Numbered from the stretch's first letter, positions 23,195 to 34,745 are shown. The stretch: DNA of 64,000 nucleotides from Lentinus brumalis (GCA_001792895.1 MARA01000023.1:124001-188000); one strand, 5' to 3'. Program-made: numbers and translations. The notes: a model not told the origin generated them from the letters alone.

Positions 23195-23595
23195 ATCGAC
23201 ATTAGGTATGAAACGAGTGTTTAACGGTAGCAGGGTATAGAATGAATGACAGAGGTCGCGTTCGATAACGCAGGTGTCGTAGAGATGAAGGGCAGAGGCA
23301 AGACAAGTGCTCAGAGTCTGGATCTGTCGGGCGGTGGCGACGGACAAATAGCCGAACACTTGCAACGGGCGTGATCGTCCCGATGCTTGTCTACATACCG
23401 CGCGCGCAGCAACACATTAATATTCTCGACACACATTTGAAGTATTTGCACGGAACAGGGGGCATAATATGTTGATGGAGTTAGAGCGCAGCAGAGGAGC
23501 ACGGACATGCAGACATGCACGCAGAGAAAATGCAAGGAGGCGTAGGGCCAAAGTGTCTATTGAACCTCTACAATGGCGTGACAGCAACAGCATCC
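23195..23595. other. Intergenic: upstream of the DUF4048-like gene
   Basis: About 400 bp, with no gene supported. It also holds the 3' UTR of the ATP synthase subunit k gene. Confidence 0.5.
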
Positions 23596-24006
23596 TCAGT
23601 GCTTTGACGAGTCCTTCTCCGCGTCCGCAATGAACTTCTTGATGCTGTCCATCCTGGTCAGTTGTCGACAGTCCGTTCTGTATGGTACTATGAATTTGCA
23701 TGGGCACGTACAAGTCCTCCTCTTCCCTAAAATCCGGCCTCTCGTCAGTATCGTGCGATGGTCGGCGAATGTAGCGGGACGCACCTCGAGCTGGCAGTGA
23801 TGGGGACCGCCTCCTTCACCTGCTGCAGAGTGGGCTTGGCCGCCTCCTTCTTCCCGCCGCCCATGGCAAGCGCGGTGAGCCCAGCCGTACCGAAGATGGT
23901 GCCGAGGGCGAGGTACTCGTTTTTGATGGCGCGGCCAAGGATAACGCTGTTGGGGGTGTTCGTGAGGACGACGAGGAGTATGTGACGAAAGCACGCACTA
24001 GGACAT
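23596..24006 (-). CDS. ATP19: Mitochondrial F1Fo-ATP synthase subunit k (Atp19)
   Basis: Small Fo subunit of mitochondrial ATP synthase, involved in dimer association. It is assembled from four exons. Exon 1 is only 8 nt (24006-23999). A 52 nt intron (23998-23947) follows and exon 2 runs 23946-23785. A 15 nt exon near 23729-23715 then leads to a last exon ending at 23596. The product is about 81 aa: MSYVILGRAIKNEYLALGTI, hydrophobic FGTAGLTALAMGGG, basic GGKKEAAKPTLQQVKEAVPI, then SSREEEDFIKKFIADAEKDS. Length, one TM segment near the N-terminus and the conserved FIKKFI(A)xAE end fit the basidiomycete Atp19 family. All introns are GT-AG. Upstream lies the start of the tandem 7TM duplication. 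Confidence 0.85.
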
Positions 24007-24647
24007 GGCGGTAGTGAGATGGTCGTGTCTGCTGGCGGCTACCACTCACTCAAACGCCTCACTCGCGTGCCGGATATTCCCGAGTAGCGCGCCTCCGACC
24101 TTGTACTTAGCCGACTGCAGAGGCCATCGCAGATTCGTAGAGCTTGAACTCATTGGCAAACCGCACGTACTTGGTAAATACCCTGTTTGAAGGGCACACA
24201 GCGGCCGCTGACATCTCATAGAACGATACCGGTGACACCACAAACAGATCAGGAATAGCGACACAGTGCGAGAAGTTACCTGCACAACTGGCAGTTGAAC
24301 TGGGACCGCGGGTGCATCCAACTCCTGGCGATGAATATGCGTCCGTCTGTAAGCAGTCGGCCCGGGTGGGTCTGGCCACAGATTTCTTCCTGCGGCCTGC
24401 GCGCAATCTGCCGCCAGAGAACACCACCATGCCGCAGCGAGAGCGATCCGCCTAGAGTACAATGCAGCAGGCGATGCTGAGCACACAGAGTACGGTAGGT
24501 CACGCAAAGGGGGCTGGTGAGGGGAGATACAAGCGCGACCGTACGTTGATATATGATTCCGCTGCAGAAGTAGGCATGCCGTCCGCTTCTGATTTTCTTC
24601 TCTTCATCTGGTCATCTCACTCACCCGACCGTACTTTGAAACGAGCC
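24007..24647. other. Intergenic with left part of a duplicated segment
   Basis: No gene supported. From about 24330 the sequence is the upstream portion of a duplicated block that recurs from about 26715, so it probably carries the promoter of 7TM copy A. Confidence 0.6.
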
Positions 24648-26250
24648 ATGGACTTCGCACTGTCGCCAATAGAGACCATTGATAACACCGTCACTGTAGC
24701 CATTGCCATCAGGCAGTCTGCTAGTTGGATCAGTACGTCGCTGAACACGGAAAATGACCGTGGCCGTTCGAAATACCATGTCTGATATTTACACAGTCGC
24801 GGCCGTCGCATGGCTTTCGTGGGACTGGGTTATGAGCATGGGTGACGAAGTGAGTGGACGGCAACTGCTTCCGGATCAATCACCGCGCACTCACCAGTCA
24901 GTCGGACAGATACAGTTAATTTGGCGGTGCGACATCTTGCCCACTTCTGTCTCAGTCTGCACGATCGTATCTGACCCCTGCATGCAGTAGGTCGAACGGT
25001 TGGTTCCGATGGTTGTATGTGTTCATACGATACGTGCCGCTACTGGGAGAGATGTGAGTTCAGACTCTGGCGATAGGTTAACATCCACTTACGATGACAG
25101 TGCATTGTTCGCGTGGCTATACGTCGTAGAACCCAAAACCGCGGTGACGTGCGACAAGATGGCTCTCGTAGAGGGGCTCCTCGTTGGATGTGTCATCGTC
25201 GGCGAGGAAGTCGTACTACTCGTCCGCGGTTGGTGTCCCCCATGTCGGCATGGATGTGGAGGATACTGACCTGCGCCTCTTGATAGTTTACATCCTCTTC
25301 AACAGGCGTCGGGCCGTCCTCCGCACGCTCCTGGGTCTATTTGTGGCATGCACCTTTGCGACCTTCATCGGAATGTGCTTTACGGCGGTTCAACTGGAGT
25401 ACGATGATTCCCGTCTATGCCTCATCACGTCCGGGACAGATGCGATGCTGCTCGTCTGGTGCGTGCATTCCGCGAGAGGCGGTCCGTCAGGCATACTGAC
25501 CGATCCCGGTCGACGGAAGGCACACAGGCTAACCACGATGCCCTTCGAGACCGTGCTGTTCGCGATGACGATGTGGAAGGTTTGGCAGTCCCGGAGAGAG
25601 GGCCTTGGAAACCGCCCCACCCTCGACGCGCTGGTATGGAATGGCACATGGGCGTATGCTGTGATACTTGGTATGTCATCAGTCGCCCTTCGAGTCAGCA
25701 TCGACACTCATCTTAGCGGTAGTCGACATGATGTTGGATGCATTGATACTGACGCGATTCATTCAGATCCACTCAGAGATCATGTACTTGTGCGTGCCCT
25801 CACCCGTCTTCCTCCGCTTGATGCTGGTGCTGACGACAATACGCCAGTTGGTCCCTATCGCTTCTGTCATTCGTGGTCAGTACTCGCGCGAGCACATGTC
25901 GTTTCAGGATTCATCGCTGACCTATCATGCATTCCACAGGGCTCGCACGTTCTGCAGGACTTGCGCCGACTCGGGACACGGACCAGTCTCCCATGGTGCA
26001 ACCAAACGATCTTCGGTGACGTTTTTCCAGAGGACATCGAGTTAACAATAGACGTACTGTTAATTGATCCAGTCCACGAGGAGTCCGACCCCGTAAAATA
26101 CGCCGTTCAACGTCATGTTTGCTAGGGCGCCCGCTTTGCCGTACTTACACCGTCACATAGATTGCTTATGGCCACCATGGTCGCAGCGAGCGAGGAGTTG
26201 AGGGGGCAATAGGCCGAACGTACCAAAGGACCATGTAAAGGGCCCAAGCC
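24330..26250 (+). repeat. Tandem duplication unit, copy A
   Basis: The block from about 24330 (starting near ATGCGTCCGTCT) to about 26250 (ending near GGACCATGTAAAGGG) is repeated at about 26715-28850, including promoter, introns and 3' flank. Similarity is roughly 85-90 percent by eye over most of its length. It is nearly perfect over about 240 nt at 24995-25232. Confidence 0.9.
24648..26125 (+). CDS. DUF6533 seven-transmembrane protein, tandem copy A
   Basis: Mushroom-expanded 7TM protein of the DUF6533 type; ligand and function unknown. The start Met is at 24648 (MDFALSPIETIDNTVTVAIA). After a GT-AG intron the DUF6533-like core reads IAAVAWLSWDWVMSMGDE, then IQLIWR, then RSNGWFRWLYVFIRYVPLLG. 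Later TM segments are MALVEGLLVGCVIVGEEVVL joined to LLVRVYILFNRRRAVLRTLL, then GLFVACTFATFIGMCFTAVQ and FETVLFAMTMWKVWQSRREG, and NGTWAYAVIL. The C-terminal exon gives GSHVLQDLRRLGTRTSLPWC and an acidic tail ending QRHVC at 26125. At least six introns of 50-70 nt are inferred from conserved frame changes at GT-AG pairs. Copy B downstream has the same exon plan. Confidence 0.82.
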
Positions 26251-27254
26251 TTCCAAAGTGCGTTGTCGCGAAATGCCGCTTCGCGTTGCTCCTCGCCCTT
26301 GGTGTATCATCGTGTGCATGCATCGTTGTACGTCGTGGTTGTTGAAGGCGCCTGGGGCGCGTGCTCGGGGCAGTCACTGACTCTTGAGGAGCGGCATGCA
26401 CCGAACTAACTCGGCATCGTGCATCTTCTCAAAACTGCGTCCTGTTGTAAATGCGCCTCGAACGGTGTTGACAGGTCTCGCGGGGTCCCGACTACGGGTG
26501 GCGCTGCCGTCATACAGAGGACAGATGTTGGTGGTGGAATTGGTGTTGGTGTCGAACAGGAGAAAGATGCGGTCGGCACGGGAGGTGTCCAAGGTGTTGC
26601 AGAGGGTATGGGATTGGTAGGACCGCTCGTGACTGTTACTGTTGGCTCACGGTGTCGACCGCGCGTTCGTACCGCTCACCTGTTCGGCCACAAGAGCATC
26701 GAGTCGATGAAGATGAATATGCGTCCGTCTGGAAGCAATCCACCTAGGTCCAGTCTGGTCACGAGTTATCTCCTGCCGCCTTGGGGGTGAGCAACAAGTT
26801 GCACTTGCCGCGTACCCCGAGTACACACGGGCTTCAGCTACACACGAGGGATGAAGTGGCCTACCAAGCAGGTCGCAGCACTGGTGAAACTGCAACGTGG
26901 GGATGACACGTCCCAAGCAGGGAGACCATGGGAGACCGAGGACGATCGGCGCGCAATCTGCCGCCAGAGAACAAGGCCACCATGCCGCAGCGAGGGCGAT
27001 CCGCCGAGAGTACAATGCAGCGGGCGATGCTGAGCACACACTCCACTCCGAAGGGTAGGTCACGCAAAGGGTGCTGTCGAGGAGGGAGTAACCTCGCATC
27101 GTTGGTTGCAGATGGCCGCAAAGCCTCGAGGGAGGAAGCGCGACCATGCGACAATATATAATCCCGCTGCAGAAGTAGACATGCCGCCGCGTCAGCTACG
27201 CACACTTCCCTGAGTCTCTTCTCTTATCAGACCCACCAAACTGTGGAACGAACC
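26126..27254. other. Spacer between the tandem 7TM copies
   Basis: No gene supported. About 26126-26250 is the 3' flank shared with copy B. About 26250-26715 is unique to the spacer. From 26715 the duplicated upstream block begins, but it carries a run of about 160 nt (about 26783-26940) that is absent from copy A. Confidence 0.6.
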
Positions 27255-28850
27255 ATGGATTTCGCACTCTCGCCTATAGCGACCATTGAGAGCACCGTCA
27301 CGGCAGCCATGGACATCAGGCAGTCTGCCAGTTGGGTCGGTACGTCGCTCGATACGGATAGCCGTCCGAAGTACCATATCTGATACTTACACAGTCGCGG
27401 CTGTAGCATGGCTTTCGTGGGACTGGGTTATCGGAATGGGCGACGAGGTGAGTGGACGGCGACTGCTTCCGGATTAATCTCCGCGCACTCACCAGTCAGT
27501 CGGACAGATGCAGTTGATTTGGCGGTGCGACATCTTGCCCACTTCTGTCTGCGCAATCATATCTGACCCCCGCATGCAGTAGGTCGAACGGTTGGTTCCG
27601 ATGGTTGTATATGTTCATACGATACGTGCCGCTACTGGGAGAGATGTGAGTTCAGACTCTGGCGATAGGTCAACATCCACTTACGATGACAGTGCATTGT
27701 TCGCGTGGCTATACGTCGTGGAACCCAAAACCGCGGTGACGTGCGACAAGATGGCTCTCGTAGAGGGGCTCCTCGTTGGATGTGTCATCGTCGGCGAGGA
27801 AGTCGTACTACTCGTCCGCGGTTCGCGTAGCCCCCATGTCGGCATGGATGTGGAGAGTGCTGACCTGCGCGTCTCGATAGTTCACATCCTCTTCAACCAG
27901 CGGCGGGCCGTCCTCCGCGCGCTCCTGGGCCTATTCATGGCCTGTACCCTTGCGACCTTGATCGGAATGTACTTCACCGCAATCCAAGTAGAATATGATG
28001 ACCTATGTCTCATTACGTCCGGGACATATGCCATGCTGCTCGTCTGGTGCGTGCGTTCCGCGAGAGGAGATCCTGCGTCAGGCATACTGACTGATCCCGG
28101 TCGACGGAACGCACACAGGCTAACCCCGGTGGCCTTCGAGACCGTGCTGTTCGCAATGACGATGTGGAAGTTTTGGCAGTCCCGAAGAGAAGCCCTTGGG
28201 GAACGCCCCACCCTCGACGCGCTAGTATGGAACGGCACATGGGCGTATGCTGTGACACTCGGTATGTCATCGATCGCTTTTCAAGCAAACAGCGACACTC
28301 ACCTTTGGCGGTAGTCAACATGGCTGTGGACGCATTGATATTGACGCGATTCACTCAGATTCACTCGCCGATCATGTACTTGTGCGTATACGCTTGCCCG
28401 TCTTTCCCCGCTCGGTGTTATTACTGACAACAGCACGCCAGTTGGACCCTATCCCTTCTGTCATTCGTGGTCAGTACCCGCGCAAGCACATCTCGTTTCT
28501 AAATTCACCGCTGACCTCTCATGCGTCACACAGGGCTCGCACGTTCTGCTCGACTTGCGTCGACTCGGGACGCGGACCAGTCTCCCATGGTGCAACCAAA
28601 CGATCATCGGTGACGTTTTGCCAGAGGACATCGAGTTACCAATAGACGTACTGCTGATTGATCCAGTCCACGAGGAGTCCGACCCCGAGAGATACGACGT
28701 TCAACGTCCTATCTGCTAGGGAGCGTACTTACCCTGACGTACCCATCACGTAGATTAGTTATGGCCACCATGGTCGCACCGAGCGAGCAGTAGAAGACGC
28801 ATGTCGGAGTAGGTCGACTGTCAAAAGGGACCATGTAAAGGGACCTATGT
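26715..28850 (+). repeat. Tandem duplication unit, copy B
   Basis: Direct repeat of the 24330-26250 block. It differs by scattered substitutions, small indels and the extra 160 nt in its upstream part. It ends near GACCATGTAAAGGGACC. Confidence 0.9.
27255..28719 (+). CDS. DUF6533 seven-transmembrane protein, tandem copy B
   Basis: Paralogue of the gene 2.6 kb upstream with the same exon plan. The start Met is at 27255 (MDFALSPIATIESTVTAAMD). Core: VVAAVAWLSWDWVIGMGDE, then RSNGWFRWLYMFIRYVPLLG. TM segments: MALVEGLLVGCVIVGEEVVL plus RVHILFNQRRAVLRALLGLF, then MACTLATLIGMYFTAIQVEY and FETVLFAMTMWKFWQSRREA, and NGTWAYAV. The end reads WTLSLLSF joined over an intron to GSHVLLDLRRLGTRTSLPWC, with an acidic tail ending QRPIC at 28719. 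Nothing breaks the frame, so both copies look functional. The central exon pair is almost identical in DNA to copy A, including intron sequence, which points to recent gene conversion. Confidence 0.82.
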
Positions 28851-28936
28851 AAGATACAACGAAGTTCATAAGTTAGTATATATGTAAACGAGGACGCGTC
28901 GCACGCGGTGAAGGTGATATCATAGCATCGAAAGCA

Positions 28937-31900
28937 TCATGCTCTCGCGACGACGGGCACGCTCCCATCGCTGGAAGATCGACCCAGAAGTGTCTTCGGC
29001 TCCAGCTTGAATCGGTGCTTGGCCTTTGCCTGCTTCTTCTTCAGGCGTTCTCGACAGCGCTCGCAGAGCGACCCAGACCCAACATTGGCCACCGTACGCT
29101 TGCAGTTCTTGTTGCCGCACTGAACCTGGTGGAGAGCAAGCAGATTTGAGCATGATACAGCCAACATGTGGACACCCAGACTGACCTTGCTTGATGTGCT
29201 GGTTTCCGCAAGCGCAGCAGGTTGTGGGACGTGGGCTTGCACGATCTGTGGACTCGGGGTAGGCGCCACGCTCTCGCTCTGTGTCGGGGTCGTCGACAGC
29301 GACACCTTGAACATCGAGTATCCAGATCCGTCCGGCTCCGTCCGCTTGTTCTGTACCAGGTCGTAATAGTCTTCGTCTCGTCTGCGCTTCAGGGCGAACG
29401 TCGGCTTATTTTGCAGGTTTGGCGGGGTCTCGTACGTCTCGCTCGTCCGAACTATGAACGTTGTCCGTCTCTGTCCAGGCTGGCCGTTCGCACGCTGCGG
29501 GCTCTTAGCCGTGTCGTGCACAATATCTTCGGGAGGTCCATCGGTCGCCGATGCCGCTGCGTTTGTCGGAGCCTCCACAAAAGTCGGGATTATCGTGGAC
29601 GCCGGAGCCGCTTGGTCCATGGAAGTGGGGGTGATGGTCGTGACTGGCGGCGACGTTGTGCCAGCCGTATGTGTTGTTACGCTCATGACAGACGGCGACT
29701 TCGGTCTTGAAGAAAACGTCATATAGACCGCAGCAGGCTGCTCGGGCTCGGAAGGTGCAGGGTGGGCAGGCTGCGGTACCGGTTGAGGTGGAGGCTGCGG
29801 TGGGGAATATGGATGCGAGTAGGGGTACGGCTGCATCTGTGAGGGATACGGCTGTGCACGCTGTTTTGGCGACGTGTCGGGGGGAGGGCACGGATATGTC
29901 GGGGGAGAGTATGCTTGGTGCGGCGGCGGGGAGTATGACTGGCCCGGTGGAGGAGGTGCAGGCATATATGGTTGTCCATGATACGGGTATGGCTGTCCTG
30001 GGTAAGGGTACGGGTAGGAGGGATATGGACCATACGGGTGCTGATACATAGGAGGAGGATGAGGAGGGTACGGGCCTTTGCCCGGTGTTCCTGGAGGAGG
30101 CGGGTAGCCATACTGGTAGTTGACCGGCTGACCATAGGGCATATATGGCGGTGGCATGTAGTACGGATATCCGTTTGGTGGGGGCGGGTACGGTGGAGGG
30201 AGATGATGAGTTGAATCCTCTGTAGACCCGCTTGCGGCTGGCGCTGTGACGGCGTCCGGCGGCCCTTTCGCCACTATGCTCGCAGACTGAGAAGCCTCCC
30301 CTGAATGTTCTTGCACTGGCCCAGCGTTAGCATTCCCGTCGGGTTGTGAGGTTGCTTTAGCTTTGCCCTTAGTCTTGCTTGCCTTTCTCGCGGGAGAACG
30401 AGGAGATGGGGGAGTAGATGGAGCAATCGTTGTCTGTGCAGCCTGACTCGGACGGGTCGGCTCCGTAGCATCGCTCTGCTGTATATCCTGAGGCTGCATA
30501 GGCTTTAATGGGGCGGCATCTGAGTTGCCGCTGTTGAGCTGCACATCGCGGGAACGTCCGTCAATAAGCTACTGCCACGGTTGAGGAAGATACATACCTG
30601 AGCAAGATGCCGCTGAATCGTGGACGCAAGCTCGCCCAATATCGGTTCCATGAAGATGAGGTTGGCGTGGTTAGGGAGGCTACTGAAGATCGACGTATGC
30701 GCTTCAATCACTGGAGGCGTGTGTTGCAATGCGGACGGATCAATCGCGCCATCCGACATGTCCACATTGACATCCACGGTCGAGTTGTCGTTAGGCTCGG
30801 AATGCTGCTGTTGCGCGACTTCGGGTTCAGCGTTGGAGCTAGAGCCAGAGCCAGACGCGACACTTTCAACTGCTTCCGTGGGTGTCGTTGCACTCTCGCC
30901 CACCGCTGAAGGCGGGGGGTCTTCGCCTTTCTTCGCCTTCTTTTTCTTCTTCGCGCCCTTCGGCTTCTTCTCCTTTTTCTCCCCCTTGCCTCTGACATCC
31001 CGCCCCTCAACTTCCATCTTCATCTCGACAATCTTCCCCGCGGCGACCTCCGGAGGGATGAGCCCGCTATCACGGAGTGCCTTCAAGCGACGACTCGCAC
31101 GGTCCCGCGACCTGCAAAGATCACACATCTTCCACGGATTGCTCGGCGATAGCAAGTTTGAGCATGTCTTGATCGAGCAGACGTGGTTCGTCCTCCGCGT
31201 CCCCGAGCCGCAGGCGGGACCCCCGAAGTCGGCTCCCCGAGAGGCGTGTCCTCCCCATCCTGCTGGGCCTGCATCGTGCCCACGCCCGCCTCAGCCACCA
31301 CCCCAGTAAACTCCGGACCAAGGCTCCCATCCCGCAACTCCTTCTCCAGCTCTCCGAATACCTGCGCGATGTCTGTTGCGCTGAGAGAAACGTCCGGGAC
31401 AGAGCCGTCATCAGTACCGTCCTCGCCGGCGGAACCGCCAGTGAGGTGCGTCCCGACTGCAGCGGCCCAGCCATCGTGGACGTGAGCCTTGACCTCCTTA
31501 TCTCGCACGCGTTTGAGCTTGCTGTGGTGCCGGTTTTGTATGCGGTGTCGCTCGCAGCGAAGGAACTGGTACTCGCCCGGGAGGATTTCGCGACAATGGG
31601 ACACCGTGCACATGCGTGGAGGGAGCGGCGCATTAGGATCCTGGGCTTCAGCTGGAGCGGGGGTTCCGGATGCCGAGGGCGAGCCAGCGGGTAGGGCGGC
31701 CCCGTCGGCTGACGGGCTGTACTCCTGCCACTGCTCATCCTCTGCAGGGGGAAGCGGAGGGAGACCTTCGGCGGCCCGTCGGGCATCCTCTTCGGATCGC
31801 AGCTTGTGCAGCTCTTGCACGGCCACCTCCTTCTCGCGCCGCCACTTTGCACGCTTCGTCGTGCCGTAGTTGCGGTACCGATCGCGGCACGGCTCGCACA

Positions 31901-33630
31901 TCTTGAAGAATGAGTTGCCTGCGATGAGCGTCTTGCAGCCCTTGATGGAACAGAAACGCGGCGGGAGGGGGCCCTCGGATGACTCTGACGAATCGACAGT
32001 TGGCCCGGATGTGATGCGTGTAGACAGACTGAAGTTGGGGACTGCCTTGAGGACCTCGGCGAGTATCGGGTGAATCTCGGGCACTGCGGCAGGTGGTGGA
32101 GGAGCGGCGGACGGGGATCGCGTATGGGATGTGTGCGGCTGTCGTGGTGGCTGCTGAAACGGATGCGGGGGCGGCTGCTGTCGTTGGTGGTCGCCGCGTG
32201 CAAAGATGTCGCGGCTGGGGACAGGCTGCAGCGCGGATCCTGGCAGTGTCAATGCGCCCGCAAGCTCGGATGCTTGCGAGAAGAGGCGAGGGTCGATCGC
32301 TCGAGAGTCCCATTCTGCTGGAAACTCGAAATGCACATCCTCGTTCGCGACTTGGGGTCCTGCGGATGGGGCTGAGGATAGTCAGCTCACATACTCGTTG
32401 AGCGTGCACACGGAGACCGAATGGGCTGGAGCGGTTAATTCGTATCGCTACACTTGTCCTTGCCTCAGACGCAGGACAAGGCCACCCCTCAGCCTGTTGC
32501 TTCTCCCGCGATAGCGAAGGCGAGGATCTGGCGATGCGGCATGCAGATCACTGCAGTCAGCTTGGTCCCCATCACAGCTGGGGGAGACCTCAGCGTGGCC
32601 GCCCCACGGATCGGGAGGTGAGCCCCTTCCTTCGGACATGGCCTATAGTCGCAAGTGATACGAGTCTGCGGAGACCATGCGCACATACAGGGCTTATCTT
32701 TAGCTCCTTCGTCGTTCTCTGGAGCCAGAGATATCGCGACACTTGACTTTTGCTTTGAGCTGCTGCATCACCACCTGCTCCTCCGGTGTCGCGGCAGACC
32801 CATGTCCGTCTTGCAGCAGCCATCCCGTGTGTGACTAAGAGTGGTGAAGCAACGCGCCCTCTTCACCACAACAAAAGTCAGGACGCGTCGCATGCGTCGT
32901 ACGCACGCTTCCACACATATATGCGCTAGTACTGCTGTCCCAAGAGTGGGATTCATCGCTGCTTCGTCCGATCCGCGCGATGCATTGCATCGCTTCGACT
33001 CGCACCAGAGAATTCGGGCACGTAGTGACGTTCCTGACGCGTCTGTAACTCTCATCGGACGATTAGGGTATGGTCTTGTTCTGGGGGTGTCCACTTCTTT
33101 CTTTCAACCGCGCCCTAACCGTCCGGGAACGAGACTCGTATGCGTAATGGCACGAATAGGAAGAGAGGGCCAATGCAGTCTCCCTTCAAGCGATACCAAT
33201 CGGAACAGGCGCGAACGCAGCGAGGAAAGAATGCATAGAATAGCGACATTACCTCGTACTGGCGCGACGGACCCGCGACGGGCTGCTCCTGCTCCCCGTC
33301 GTCCTGCGGCATCCAGACGACCTGTCCGTTCTGCGCGGCAGAGCCATTGAGGAGGGCCTTCTCCATCTTGCGTTTCGCGCGTTTCGTCATGGCATACATG
33401 CGGTGTCTGCCGCGACAGTCCTCGCACATCTTGTTGGAGTAGCCGGCGGGGAGCCGCGCGTTGCAGCCCTTGACGGAGCAGACGCGGTTGTTGGGATCGT
33501 CGCTGGCATTGTCGTTGCTGCTGCTGGCGGTGGTGTCGGCGGCGGTGCGCTCGAGCTCGGCGATGACATGGGGAGGGTAGGGCCCAGCGGCGACATTGGG
33601 GAAGGAGACATGTTCGCGGTAATAGCTCAT
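28937..33630 (-). CDS. Protein with five C-x4-C-x12-C-x2-[CH] modules and a Pro/Tyr-rich region (unknown family)
   Basis: Not assigned to any family I recognise. The first exon starts at 33630 (MSYYREHVSFPNVAAGPYPP) with module 1 (CSVKGC ... CEDC, near 33415-33483). A long exon at about 32370-31180 carries modules 2 (CSIKGC ... CEPC) and 3 (CTVSHC ... CERH). Next come module 4 (CSIKTC ... CDLC, near 31112-31180), a Lys-rich stretch, a Pro/Tyr-rich region at about 30220-29740 with repeats like PPPGQSYSPPPHQAYS, and module 5 (CGNKNC ... CERC, near 29055-29125). The end is PVVARA at 28937. Each module is followed by a basic segment such as RHRMYAMTKRAKRKMEK. The four-ligand spacing suggests zinc binding and, with the basic flanks, nucleic-acid binding (inference). 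Exons between 33240 and 32390 are unresolved, so two genes cannot be excluded. However, the 32.3 kb exon has no in-frame Met start. A C5 run at 31220-31224 appears one base short. Confidence 0.75.
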
Positions 33631-34061
33631 CGGGAAGCTGGCGCCAGACTGCGATGGATTGGCAGGCGGAGGTCTGCAGCTGGGCAGTGGACTGGGACAG
33701 GGTCAGACGCAGGCAGTCCTTGCCGTCAATGGCTCCTTCTCCCGATTCTCACACCTCCTCGTGGCGGAGTTCAAACCAGTCCCCGCGGTCAGCTCGACTC
33801 CTTCGTTGGAACACTTCAGAGGAGAATGCGGGTACTTCATCGCATGAACATCAAGTACATCGTATAGTCCTATTTGTCCACCGTGTCGCGCGAAGTCGCA
33901 ACGAAGTAGAGTCGCCGCGGGGTCTCTGCGTTCCGCATTCGGACACGCGGTTCCGGGGTCCTGCGGGTCTAGTTAACGGTCCTTGACTTCGCCATCTCTC
34001 CGCTTGCTTTTGCTCCGCCACCAGCTCTCCCAGTCGTCTCCCTTCCTCCGCCTCCCATCGC

Positions 34062-34745
34062 ATGGTTGGCTACTTCGCGTTCCCGCCTCCTGGCTTTGCT
34101 CCCAAACCGCCGTTCTCGACAATCAGTCTCCCAGAGCTCGACTGCCAGGACGCGCACGCGGGGCTGCCACCAATCAACGACAATGCCGCATGGGAAGAGA
34201 GCCAGCGGAAGGCTGCGGAGGTGCGGAGGAAGAGACTCGAACAGGAACGCGCACTTGCGCTGGAGGGCGAGCTCTACTGGGTCAGCATGGGTGGGTCGAT
34301 ACGCGATGTGTACGGACGGAAGGATAAGGCTCGCACCGAGGAGCTCCGCGCCGAGGTCCGCATACGCAAGGAAGAGCGCAAACTCCTCGACCGCTGGGAC
34401 GCGTACGACGCGCGATGGCGCGCCTTGCTCGCCGCCACCACGCCCATAGCCTTCAGTGACATCCCGTGGCCCGTCGACCCTCCGCCAACTTGCATCGACG
34501 CCTTGACTCCCGACGCCATCGCCGAGTTCCTCTTCGCTCCGCTCCGGGTGCGGGCGAACACCGTCGCTAAGAGGGACCGCATCCGGGCATCTCTGCTACG
34601 CTGGCACCCGGACAAGCTGTCTGCTGTGGCCGCTCGCACGATCGAAGAGGACGCGGAGTCCGTCCGTGTAGGCATCAACACGGTCTTCCGTGTCCTCATG
34701 GCTCTGCAGGATGCGGAACGGAACCCTCAAGCTCAGGAGGGATAG
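34062..34745 (+). CDS. Intronless RWHPDK-motif protein (agaricomycete family)
   Basis: Single-exon protein of 227 aa, start Met at 34062 (MVGYFAFPPPGFAPKPPFST). The middle is charged and helical (WEESQRKAAEVRRKRLEQER). Next come MGGSIRDVYGRKDKARTEEL and DRWDAYDARWRALLAATTPI, then IPWPVDPPP and LTPDAIAEFLFAPLR. The C-terminal stretch SLLRWHPDKLSAVAA ... VGINTVFRVLMALQDAER resembles the tail of a J-like fold. A similar RWHPDK motif occurs in NFKBIL1-type proteins. Such intronless genes are common and multicopy in mushroom genomes; their function is unknown. A degraded paralogue follows directly downstream. The frame is open and intact here. Confidence 0.85.
   Translation: MVGYFAFPPPGFAPKPPFSTISLPELDCQDAHAGLPPINDNAAWEESQRKAAEVRRKRLEQERALALEGELYWVSMGGSIRDVYGRKDKARTEELRAEVRIRKEERKLLDRWDAYDARWRALLAATTPIAFSDIPWPVDPPPTCIDALTPDAIAEFLFAPLRVRANTVAKRDRIRASLLRWHPDKLSAVAARTIEEDAESVRVGINTVFRVLMALQDAERNPQAQEG

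Noticed and set aside
29166..30214. Several plus-strand open frames across 29.2-30.2 kb
   Set aside because: Antisense of the Pro/Tyr-rich region of the Cys-module gene; repeats such as Met/Gly/Tyr runs are mirrored from that coding strand.
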